Below, piece after piece: positions 44,310-54,110 of a DNA stretch of 64,000 bases; within the stretch, counting starts at the first letter, position 1, and each line of letters starts with the position of its first letter. The position numbers were made by a program, and so were the translations under genes. The notes under the pieces are model-generated. The model saw only the letters and a list, made by a program, of their open reading frames with translations, was not told the DNA's origin and did not search any database. The stretch is taken from positions 3,655,042-3,719,041 of the forward strand of contig LNAC01000136.1 in assembly GCA_002007465.1 (NCBI GenBank), given 5' to 3'. Origin of the DNA: Ailurus styani. Lineage: Eukaryota; Chordata; Mammalia; Carnivora; Ailuridae.

Positions 44310-44772
44310 ATAAATTCTTGATGGGGCAGAGGGTAAGGTAAAGAGAGGAAAGAGAATATCATATAAAGCAGGATTTTAATAAGTATTAATTAAGTGTGAT
44401 GAGAAGGTTGGTAAGGGGACAATCTATAATGTAGTTTTTCAGAGAGAGAACGCTGATTCATGCAGTCATGGAGAGTGAGAGGAATCTGCTTTCAGTGATA
44501 AAAGCAGAGGGCAGGATACCAATGGGGATGATGTAAATAANATAAATTCTTGATGGGGCAGAGGGTGAGGTAAAGAGAGGAAAGAGAATATCATATAAAG
44601 CAGGATTTTAATAAGTATTAATTAAGTGTGATGAGAAGGTTGGTAAGGGGACAATCTATAATGTAGTTTTTCAGAGAGAGAACGCTGATTCATGCAGTCA
44701 TGGAGAGTGAGAGGAATCTGCTTTCAGTGATAAAAGCAGAGGGCAGGATACCAATGGGGATGATGTAAATAA
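44310..44772. repeat. N-flanked 231-bp direct duplication (probable assembly artefact)
   Basis: Copy 44310-44540 is repeated at 44542-44772 with a constant offset of 232 and one difference that I see (GGGTAAGG versus GGGTGAGG). The single N at 44541 separates the copies exactly. The content is unique DNA with no gene. Confidence 0.85.
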
Positions 44773-45398
44773 AAAAAGAAATTTGTCAGAGACAACAGTA
44801 GTGGAAACTATACACACAACTACATCCATGACACATCAAACATTACAAAATAAAGATCAGGATTTTTAGGAGAGTAAGGTTGAATTTGTTGACAGATATG
44901 TGAACTTTCTACCCTGCACATTGAGAATACACTTCATTATTTTAACAGTGGTTTTTAAAGTGTAGTCCCTGGATCCTTGGCACTCCCAGGAACTTTCTGA
45001 GCATCTAAGACATTCAAATTGTTTTCATAATAATAGTGAGGTATTATTTATCTTTTTCACTGTGGGGACGTTTACACTGATGGTGCAGCAGTGGTGGGTA
45101 AAGCTGCTGGTGCATTAAATAAAACAAGACAGTGGCACCAAACTGTACAACTAGTCGTTACATTCTTTAACACCATGTACTCAAAAGAAAACAATATTAA
45201 TTTCATTTAAGAGCATATTTGATGAAACAGTGAAAATCGTTTATTTTATTAACTCTCAACCCTTAAGAATATGTCTTTGTAATATTCTCTGTGATTAAAT
45301 TTGAAATGTTTAGGAGGGATTTATGTTGTGTACCAAAGAATGATGGTTGTCTCAAGAAAAGGACTGTGCAATTGTTTGAGTTGTAAGCTGAAGTAGCC

Positions 45399-45475
45399 TT
45401 TATGTATGTATGTATGTATGTATGTATGTATGCATGTATGTATGTATGTATCTATCTATCTATCTGTCTATCTAT
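45399..45475. repeat. (TATG)n-(TATC)n compound microsatellite
   Basis: About 12 TATG units with one CATG, passing to TATC units with one TGTC. It lies inside the hAT fossil and supplies the Met-Tyr-Val-Cys run of the spurious 100-aa ORF start at 45410. Confidence 0.95.
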
Positions 45476-45767
45476 TTTGTAGAATATAATTTATGGTTGA
45501 ACGAAAAACTAAAAGCAAACGTTAAATTTCCAGATTTGAGTGTTGGCATACATTTTATTGAAAATGAAAACAACAAATCTTATGGTATTTTTGCCAAAGA
45601 AGATTTCAAGTTTGTAAGTAAACATCAGAATTTCAGAAAACTTGTACTCCCCACTCCACACTTGACAACTTCTCAGACTTTTCTGATGAAATTGGTGATG
45701 GTATTAATGTGATATTTTAAATTTTGTAACTAAAATATTAATAACTCACCAAGCCAGTATTTTTTAN

Positions 45768-45987
45768 TTTATTTTTTATTTATTTTTTTTTTTTTTTAAA
45801 GATTTTATTTATTTATTTGACAGAGACAGATTACAAGTAGGCAGAGAGGCAGGCAGAGAGACAGGGAGAGGAGGAAGCAGGCTCCCTGCTGAGCAGAGAG
45901 CCCGATGCGGGCCTCGATCCCAGGACGCTGAGATCATGACCTGAGCCGAAAGCAGAGGCTTTAACCCACTGAGCCACCCAGGCGCCC
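45768..45987 (-). mobile_element. Can-SINE, young ('GACGCTGAG' variant), inserted in the hAT fossil
   Basis: TSD AAGCCAGTATTTTTTA (45751-45766 and 45988-46003), perfect. It shares GGACGCTGAG and CCGAAAGCAG with the SINE at 14965-15196. The N at 45767 sits exactly at the tail/TSD junction, within a long T-rich run, as expected where sequencing of the tail failed. Confidence 0.97.
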
Positions 45988-45995
45988 AAGCCAGT

Positions 45996-46196
45996 ATTTT
46001 TTAAGGGATGTTACAAGTCATGCATTCAAAGTACAAGATAGACCCATGGATTTTAACATATTAGAGTGTGAAAGATTAGATAATGTAGTTTCAGGNATTT
46101 TTTAAGGGATGTTACAAGTCATGCATTCAAAGTGCAAGATAGACCCATGGATTTTAACATATTAGAGTGTGAAAGATTAGATAATGTAGTTTCAGG
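45996..46196. repeat. N-flanked 100-bp direct duplication (probable assembly artefact)
   Basis: Copy 45996-46095 and copy 46097-46196 differ at one base that I see (GTACAAG versus GTGCAAG, synonymous in the hAT frame). They are separated by the N at 46096. A single copy restores the expected order of the hAT C-terminal coding region. Confidence 0.88.
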
Positions 46197-46639
46197 TTCC
46201 ACATTGCACACATTGTAACTAACTTTTAAGAAATTTGCCTTTAATATAACTTGTCAAGTTTTAATGTACTAGAAAATAAAAACATCCACAATCACCTGAA
46301 AAGTCTTTTAAGATTCTCCACCCTTTCCCCACAAAGTAGCTGCCCGAAGCTACATTTTCTTCATATATTTCAACCAGAACTGCTCACAGTAGATTAAAAG
46401 CAGAAGCAGATAGGAGATTCCACCTGTTTTTCTACTAAACTTGGCATTAAAAATATTTGTAAAAATGTAAAATGATGCTATACTTTTTTTTATCTTGGAG
46501 AATATAGTCCCCCCTCAGCGTGTTATATTAACATCCAACATATAATAAGACTATTATTGTTATTTTTCTTTTTTACTTTCTAATTCAGTAAGTATTGATG
46601 GATACAACCCATATAAATAAAATATCTTTAAGGTCTTCT

Positions 46640-47185
46640 ATGATTTTTCAGAATATAAAGAGATCCTGAGATCAGATATTTGTAAACTGGAAAGCAGAAA
46701 TTATATGGACCTCATTCTGTGACCATAATGGAATATGACTATCAATTGTTTAAAAAAACACATTAAAAAATCAGAAGAAATACAACCACCTAGAAGTTAT
46801 TAATATGCCTTTATTCTCCTAACTCAACTCTGGATGAAATTGGAAATAAAAATTCAGGGCTCAACAGACTTTAGCAATAGCAGTAATGAATGCCCCATAT
46901 GTAAATACTCTTGAGATACATCCAATGAGGAAGTTTATAGGGAGCTTTAGAGCCCGAAGTGTTGTCATTATTAATTATGTAATGCACATAAATGAAAAAT
47001 GAAATTAAAAAAATAAGATGGGTGAAGAAAACAAGAAAGACAAGAGTATTAATAAAAGTAAATGCAGAAATAACTTATAAATCAGAAAAAAATACAGATA
47101 CATAGAAGCATGTTTGTCTTAGAAAATAACACGATAGACAAATTCTATATGCTTAACATATTGAAGTACATTTGAGAAATAAGAA
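46640..47185 (+). mobile_element. Old L1M ORF2 fragment
   Basis: TTTGTAAACTGGAAAGCAG, CATTCTGTGACCATAATGGAAT, GAAGTTTATAGGGAGCTTTAGAGCC and GTAAATGCAGAAATAACTTATAAATCAG follow plus-oriented L1 ORF2 (between endonuclease and RT). It is degraded, with no open frame of note. Confidence 0.7.
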
Positions 47186-47984
47186 GGAAGTCACCAATAC
47201 AGATGGGAATGAAGTCTGTTTTCTCTTTAGAGCTCTTCCCTGGTGCTCTATTCTAGCTCTGTTTGCCTACCTGGCCAGGTTTGGAGCCTCTCACTGACGC
47301 AGCTGATGTCTGTTTTACCTCATCCATTGCCTGACTTGTAGTAAATGTAAACCAAAGGGTTTTATTTGTTTCTTTTTTATTAGGGTGGAAATAAACTGGT
47401 CATAAGTAAACTGTGAAGTAGGTGAGGTGACTTTTTACAGGCACCTTTTGGTGCCCCTCCCTCTCCCTAGGGACCAGATACCTTTTTAGCCCTCCTCTCT
47501 CTTAATCATCATCATCACTTCAGCCTCTTCTTTCATGGTGGGGCTTTAAAATATTAAAACCTGGTGAAGTGGATTGTCCATCCAGAAGTATTAAAATTTA
47601 AACAGGAATAAAACACTATGCTAGAAAGGTGAAGCTTGGAACGTAAATGCAAAGCTTTGCCCTGAGTATGTACTCTAAATATGGGCTATTTAAGCTTTTT
47701 GAAGGATGCAATTCTAATTTTTGCTATTTATTAGAAAACATTTTTTGTTTTTATTTTGGGGGGAAGGCAGTGCTCAGAATCTATTTTTCCCCGGCATTTT
47801 TTTCTGTATATAGTGGTACTCTTTTCTGCCTAGACTTATTCCCTATTCTGATTCATCTTTGATTTCCTTTTGTGTGGTCAGTTTTGCTGGGTAGTTCTCC
47901 TTTGTCCTTCCATCCTTCTTTACTTTTCTTTGTGCTCAGGAAGATCATCTTTAGAGACAGCACTAAAGAGCCCCTTTGCCCTTT
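47186..47984. other. Unique interval
   Basis: No gene or transposon recognised. A 71-aa ORF (47647-47862) is Phe/Leu-rich and lies in AT-rich DNA. Confidence 0.55.
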
Positions 47985-48360
47985 GACATCCAGTTGGATG
48001 TCAGTGGAAACACCTGTATGAATCTGGAGGAGGGAGGAAGATGCATGACTGTGATCTCCTCCTTGTGAGGTTGGTATTGCCTGGCCCCATCTCTCTCAAG
48101 GGCAGTAACTCCTGCCATGCAATCCCTCCTCCTTCTTTATAGCTAGTCATTCTCCGTTCCAGTAATGACGTCTCCTTGTTGCCCCCGTTTGGCAGGTAAG
48201 TGGTAGAGTCTCCCTGATGTTGCTAACCCTGGACTAGGATACCATTCCTTGCTGGTTTCTTTTCTAATACTCTCCCTGACTTTGTCAAAATCCCTTTTGT
48301 CAAACTCTTCCCAGTTAACCTGTTTCAGTGTGTCATCTCTTTTCTGTAAAGCCTATAGCC
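47985..48360 (+). mobile_element. ERVL-like LTR remnant
   Basis: GGGCAGTAACTCCTGCC, CAGTAATGACGTCTCC, GACTTTGTCAAAATCCCTTTTGTCAAACTCTTCCCAGTTAACC and TTTCAGTGTGTCATCTCTTTTCTG match the 3' portion of an ERV LTR of LTR16/LTR33 style. The family is tentative. Confidence 0.5.
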
Positions 48361-48504
48361 AAAATAGCAAATACCGAATTTCTCAATCACAGCATGTGTT
48401 CTTCAGTTCTTTACCAAGGGGATTACCATGTCTATGCTAACAACATCAGCAGCGGTGCCAGTGGCAGTAATTGTGTTTAGCTGATGTTTAAAATTGACAC
48501 TGTG

Positions 48505-48665
48505 GGCTTGGCGCTGTTTTAAGAGCTTTATGTGCATGAATTAATGCAAGACTCATCATTTCTTCATAAATTTAGGTGGTAGTTATTAAGCTTATTTTGT
48601 AAAAGTGTAAACTGAGGCACAGAAACATGAAGATAAAGCTGGTAAGTGGTGGCATTGACCTCATG
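48505..48665 (-). mobile_element. MIR SINE, reverse
   Basis: GAGCTTTATGTGCATGAATTAATGCAAG, TTTTGTAAAAGTGTAAACTGAGGCACAGAAAC and AGCTGGTAAGTGGTGGCATTGA fit reverse MIR. Confidence 0.75.
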
Positions 48666-50724
48666 CTTCGTATATTTTCACCCCTTGTTTTGGCGTCTCA
48701 ACTGCCATGTTCCTATACTTGTTGCCTCCTGACAATGGCAGTTATGCATTCTAGATTAGTTTCTCATTGGCATTCTACTTTTTTTTAAACAATTAGCTGG
48801 TTATTTACTATGAAGTAAATTTTATGCCTTTGTAAGACTTCACATGAAGACATTTTTAAATTGTTAAAAGGATACATTATTTGGCCTGGCTCCTTACTCT
48901 GTTATTTGCTCCTTTAGAAAGTGTGGCCAGTAAGACTACCGTCTTGTGATACAGTTTTTGCTCTAGGGCCTCTGCCCTCCACACACTAGATCATTAGCTC
49001 ATCAGTGACTATTCCAGTGCCTTGCTTTGTCTCCCTTGCGTGCATAGACCTGTACTAAAGGAGGGGGGAGGCCTGAAAAGGATCAACCAAGCAAGATGAT
49101 CTATGAGGGGCACATATCTGTACTTTTTTTAAACCAAAGATATTACTTTGTAACTCAAAATAGAAATTTTTCAATGAAGTAGAATCTAATTTACTCACCT
49201 AACCTTATTAAAATGGCCACAAATAATTTATTTCTGAGAAAAGTCTACTTTTTCCCTCAACTTATGTTTGTGCCTTGTTTACTTAATTACTGTATTATGT
49301 AGAAGAGTGGGTTATAATGAGGAATTAAGTCCTCTAGGTAAGAGTCAAAAATGATGTATTATTAGCTCATGAACCACCCAGATGTCCATTCAAAAGTCCA
49401 ACACAGATATGGGGAAGATGCCATAGGGACGCATACATAATAACCAAGAAGCACGGAGTAGCAAAAAATAAAAGTTGATTCCAGGTCAAGTTTCGGTGAT
49501 CCAAAGAAGGACTAAACTAGCATCTGTGATCACTGAACTTCAAAACACCGCTTCCACTGTCAACACCAGGAGAAGGGCTGCAGTGCCGTAGGATTTACTG
49601 TAGTTGAGAGGGAGGCATGACACCACAGCAGGGCGAGTCACAGGCAGAGTCCTGTTGTTCCTCTCAAGTCCCATCACACAGATCGCTGTCTTTTCGCTTG
49701 GGGTCGTTCTGCTTTCAACCTCTTCTGGAAGTCACCCGACTTTTACCTTGAGTGCTCTTTCTCATCGCAGAAGGACTCAAGAGAATGACATCATAAAATA
49801 TTCGTGCTGGGAAATATCTTGGAGATCCTTTAAATCCTCAGTATATAGCTGAGGAAGTTGACACTCAGAGAGTCCGGGTATCCTTCCAAGGTCCTACTAA
49901 TCCTTGGTGGCAGAACAGAATCATTTGACTTGAAATTTAGCACCCACCCCCACCTTTCCCCAAACACACACTTCTACTTAGAAGCAAAAGGTTCACTCTC
50001 TGAGAATTTCTGTGATCACACATTATTTATAGTCTACCCAGACTACAAAATTTGCTGGGAAATGTGTCTTATTAGTAATATATTCTCCAGCCCTGCCAAA
50101 TCTATACTTCTACTTTCTGTGCTGTAGCCACTTTGCCTCCCCACACTCTGGCTTGCTAGGTCCTATTCCATATGGGATACTTGGCTTTTTGGTCCTCGAC
50201 TCATCAACCTTAACTCTCATATTAGTCTTTTTGAGTATATCATTCTCATAGTTTCTCGGTAGACATTTATAGAATAGAGTATAGATGGATTTTATCCAAG
50301 GTTTCGGTGGTAATGGGACTGGTGCACATTCACTCTGGATACTGGTAGAGTGCTTTACTGAATAATCACTGGTAGTAAATACATCTTGGAAGATTTCCAG
50401 TAGAAGTTTTTATTAGGAAAAGCCTCACATTAGCCAAACCAACTGTGCCGTTTTGCAATGTTAAAATTCTGTGGTGTAGAAGTGTAGTTTGGAATTTTCT
50501 GTAAAATATTAAAATATGATTAATCATTCCTCAAAAATGTACTCATGGTATAACTAGTCAGAAGCATATGTAAATGAAGAAGTGATCAGATTATGTGGAT
50601 CAGCTAATGGCTTTCAGTCTGTTCCTGTGTGTCCGGCTGGGAAAATCCAGTTAGGACCTTTGGGATCTGAGAAGCCAGTTATGCCCCACAGGCTAACCAA
50701 TCAGGAAAACAGAGAACTCACAGA
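48666..50724. other. Mostly unique interval with one MIR-like trace
   Basis: At 49800-49925, ATATCTTGGAGATCCTTTAAATCC followed by GCTGAGGAAGTTGACACTCAGAGAG fits a MIR-type or related ancient SINE in reverse. Nothing else is recognised. ORFs of 82 and 89 aa (49604-50127) are unsupported. CpG density is modestly higher around 49550-49750. Confidence 0.5.
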
Positions 50725-50736
50725 CAGTGAGTTCCT

Positions 50737-50927
50737 TTTTTTTTTTTTTTTAAAGATTTTATTTATTTGAGAGAGACAGAGAGAGAATGACAGAGAGCAC
50801 AAGCAGGGAGGAGAAGGAGAAACAGGCTCCCCACTGAGCAGGGAGCCCAACTCAACTTGGGGTCAGTCCAGGACTGTCCTGAGCCAAAGGCAGACACTCA
50901 ACCAACTGAGCCACCCAGGTGCCCCAC
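50737..50927 (-). mobile_element. Can-SINE, older
   Basis: TSD CAGTGAGTTCCT (50725-50736 and 50928-50939), perfect over 12 bases. The middle is diverged (CCAACTCAACTTGGGGTCAGTCC) and the CATGA block is lost. Confidence 0.95.
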
Positions 50928-51029
50928 CAGTGAGTTCCTGATGTCTGACTCCGAACATCCCTCTAAACATGTTCTTCCAGCTGTGGGTTTTTGAATAAAC
51001 TGAAGTGTTCTTAAAATTGGGGGATTTTC

Positions 51030-51231
51030 GGGCGCCTGGGTGGCTCAGTGGGTTAAAGCCTCTGCTTTCGGCTCAGGTCATGATCTCAGGGTCCTGGGAT
51101 TGAGGCCCGCATTGGGCTCCCTGCTCAGCGGGGAGCCTGCTTCCCCCCCCTCTCTCTCTGCCTGCTCTCTCTGCCTCCTTGTGATCTCTCTCCCTCTGTG
51201 AAATAAATAAATAAATAAAATCTTAAAAAAA
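51030..51231 (+). mobile_element. Can-SINE, young subfamily (TGCTTTCGGC variant)
   Basis: TSD AAAATTGGGGGATTTTC (51013-51029 and 51232-51248), perfect over 17 bases. It is the closest relative in the window of the copy at 15616-15812. Confidence 0.98.
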
Positions 51232-51248
51232 AAAATTGGGGGATTTTC

Positions 51249-52643
51249 AGTACTTCTTGGCATAAACACCATGTAAACCAAGTTTATAACAAAGTAGAAA
51301 TCCTTACTCCTATCATTGATGATGGTAAAACATGAGATAATGGACAGATAAAAAGCATGCTGAAAATGTAAAAAGACTTCTAGAAAGAGTATTTGGCTTA
51401 GTAAATTTTCTGAAAATTTACTGAAAATTTAGGATTTTTCTGAAAGAATAGTTATGGGGGAAGGAAAGCCAAAAGTAAAGACAAACAAGTATCTTGCCTC
51501 TGAAACAAACCCTGAAATTCTCTGCCTGGTACTTCAGACAAATCCCCCTAGAAAAGCTAGACAAAATAGGTTGTTAAAAAATTGGTTTGAAGGCATTTGA
51601 GAGCTAACAGAGTAGTGAGGAAATATATAAAAGACAAAAATCAGAGAGACATCAGCCTTTGGGGTCACTCATTTTCCTGGGAGGGCGCTTGCTGATTCCA
51701 AGCTGATTCCTGGCCAGGAGTCTGACAATAATAGCAATACTTTTGATAGCTTTACAAGATTATCAGGCTAAAAATTGGAAAGGACTACGTTTTTGGAAAG
51801 GAAGGGAGTTAAATTATTTTTTATTCACTCTGTGGTCAGTGGCCATGCAAAGTACCTGTGTGTGTGCGTGCATGCACACACCAAAAACAGATGGTGCCTT
51901 CAGCTCACTCCCTCCCCCCTACCCTCCCACCTTTGTTGCCACATGGCTGATTGTAAAATCCTATAGTCATTTTCCGAACAACTGGCCCTCAGTAATTGTC
52001 TCCAAACCGCTCTTAGGTCTCATGATTAAAGAAGGGACTGTTTTTTAGTAGGACCAGAATACTAGTTGACCTGGAACTGGAATAATAATTGTTAGACTTA
52101 CTTGTTTTTAAAAGACTCATTGAAAAATGGGAACAATGTTCTACTTCAGTTTTAAGTTATAGGAAATGAGATCCTTTTCTTGACTTTAGAAGCAAAACCT
52201 ACTTGTATGATACAAAACTTTCTTGAAAAACACCAGTAGTCTTATTTATTTATTTATTTATTTAACAGCTCAATGCTGTTAGTATCTAACAGGCCATTGG
52301 TGTTCAACATATTAGACATGCTGTATATTAGGAATAAAAGCTAATTTTTACCTTTAATTTAAAAATGAAATATAGGAAATTATCAGCATTTTAGAGTAAG
52401 CAATATATAAATATTTGAGGCATGGTGTAAGAACATTATTATTTATTATTGAGACTTGAGTTTACAAATCCATTTTTTAAATTGAAGCAAATTTAGTCTA
52501 TTTTTTTGTGAGTTATTATCCTTATTTTGTTTTGTTTTGTCTTTTGGTTTTTTACTCCATCACTTAAAATTTTTAGTGATTTTGTTTTTCTTTTCTTAGA
52601 AAATGAATTTTCTTTCTTCTAGTTGCAACAGATGTTTGATTTT
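51249..52643. other. Unique AT-rich interval
   Basis: No gene or transposon recognised. (TTTA)n at 52242-52263. The 101-aa ORF at 51743-52048 has no features. Confidence 0.6.
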
Positions 52644-52662
52644 AGAAATTGTATATTTAAAA

Positions 52663-52842
52663 AATTTTTTTTTATTTTATTAATTTATTTGAGAGAGAGA
52701 GAGCATGAGTGGGGGTTTGGGAGAGGGAGAAGCAGACACCCCACTGAGCAGGCAGCCTGATGTGGGGCTCCATCCTGGGACTCCGGGATCATGACCTGAG
52801 CCAAAGGCAGATGCTTAACTGACTGAGCCACCCAGGGGCCCA
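52663..52842 (-). mobile_element. Can-SINE, older
   Basis: Flanks AGAAATTGTATATTTAA (52644-52660) and AGAAATTATATATTTTAA (52843-52860) form an imperfect TSD. The body has the older GCAGATGCTTAACTGACTGAG head. Confidence 0.95.
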
Positions 52843-52917
52843 AGAAATTATATATTTTAAAGATAAGTTTTGCTTGGATTTTGAAGGGTAGAATATTTAT
52901 ATTAGAACCAGCTGAGT

Positions 52918-53115
52918 GGGGCGCCTGGGTGGCTCAGTGGGTTAAACCTTTGCCTTCACCTCAGGTCATGATCTCAGGGTCCTGGGATCGAGGCCCACAT
53001 CGGGCTCTCTGCTCAGCGGGGAGCCTGCTTCCCCCTCTCTCTCTGCCTGCCTCTCTGCCTCCTTGTGATCTCTCTCTCTGTCTCTGTCAAATAAATAAAA
53101 TCTTAAAAAAAAAAG
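52918..53115 (+). mobile_element. Can-SINE, young subfamily
   Basis: Head GGGGCGCCTGGGTGG and GGGTTAAACCTTTGCC. Imperfect TSD AGAACCAGCTGAGT / AGAACTGACTGAGA. It lies 75 bases after the reverse SINE, so the two form an inverted pair. Confidence 0.96.
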
Positions 53116-53129
53116 AGAACTGACTGAGA

Positions 53130-54110
53130 AGCAGTGTGTACAGACTGTACTTTGCTATGGGACCCTCATCTCATCATCCACTCTTCATCCATATGTAAAC
53201 TGTCTTCCTCTACGGACATTTCTGCTTGCCATGTTACCCAAGCTAGGATGCTGAAGCCATTCTCTGCAACTCCTCTCCCAACCTCCATTTCTAATCATTC
53301 AGTTATTATCAAGTCTTCATCTTCAGTATCCCTTTAATTTGTTTCCTATTACAGCAGCTCTTGTCTTACTACAGACCATCTGGACTATTTCAGAAACTTC
53401 TCTATTAGATCTCAGTCTCTGGATACACCCTCTTTTATCCATTCTTTGCCAGTAGTCTCTCTGGTAAACAATCTGATCCTGTTCTTTCCCTGTTTAAAGA
53501 CTTTTACTGGATCCTTCTGGTCTACAAAATGGAGTCACCTTTCTTTGGTTTGTCACTCAAGCTGTTAAGCATCTACCGGAGTCTATAGCCATAGTCTACC
53601 CTGCCCCCTCACACCCCTACTTCCAGTGGACTGGAACCACACACTCCTACAATCCATGTTCATCAATAATCAGAATCTTTGTATCGGATGTCCCCTCTGG
53701 CATGAACGTTGCTCCCTTTTTCTCTGCCTGGCCATTCTAATTTAGCCTCATTACCCATGTCAAATATCAGTACCTCTTGAAAGCTTCCCTTTGCTCTCAG
53801 TAGTGAAGTGTTTTACAATGAGAGGGGTACAATGAAAGGCCTACCTTGTTGATCTTAGGAAGGAGTTTGGGGGTCTTGGAAATTGACTGTGGTGGGGGGG
53901 GAGAAACAGTTTTGGTGATTTTTGTTGGAAAATATTGAGACTGCCTGTCATATGGGATTGATTTTAAAGGTATTTTGAAATCTATTAACTATTAACTTCT
54001 CAAGATGTTGTCTTCAGATTCAAAAGCAAAGTCTGCTTCAACTATGTCTCCTTTTACTACTAATGCTCAGTATATAACAGGAGCTCAATGTATATGGATA
54101 AATAAATAAT
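53130..54110 (+). mobile_element. L2 LINE, long 3' fragment
   Basis: ATTATCAAGTCTTCATC, CAGCTCTTGTCTTACTACAGACCATCTGGACTATT, AACAATCTGATCCTG, CTGTTTAAAGACTTTTACTGGATCCTTCTGG, CATTACCCATGTCAAATATCAGTACC and the end CATAACAGGAGCTCAATG-like text (54073-54093) run in L2 order. The region 53820-54000 is too diverged to place. Confidence 0.65.

Larger units (their letters stand above)
44946..46490 (+). pseudogene. hAT transposase fossil (ZBED/Buster-like), multiply broken
   Basis: Decayed transposase of a hAT-superfamily DNA transposon, or a retrocopy of a host gene derived from one. hAT transposases cut and paste DNA through an RNase H-like core and dimerise through a C-terminal domain. Across shifting frames I see TDGAAVVGKAAGAL (about 45077-45118), then APNCTTSRYIL (about 45136-45168), KSIFDETVKIVYFINSQPL (about 45210-45266), a degraded W-L-S block (about 45340-45358), a 3' core segment (about 45480-45715), KVQDRPMDF (near 46020-46060, repeated after the N), and KILHPFP, FSSYISTRT and SRLKAEADRR (about 46300-46415), which correspond to the hAT C-terminal dimerisation region. 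Stops and frameshifts occur throughout, and a TATG microsatellite (45399-45475), a SINE (45768-45987) and an assembly duplication interrupt it. No terminal repeats are certain; CAGTGGTTTTTAAAGTG at 44946 may be the 5' end. The hAT assignment is firm; the family within it is from memory. Confidence 0.8.

Noticed and set aside
44310..44772. Recent biological tandem duplication
   Set aside because: The boundaries coincide exactly with a single N, and three other N sites show the same structure, which favours an assembly fault.
45410..45712. 100-aa ORF beginning Met-Tyr-Val-Cys as a functional gene
   Set aside because: The start is microsatellite-derived and the remainder is a hAT transposase fragment ending at a stop, with broken frames on both sides.
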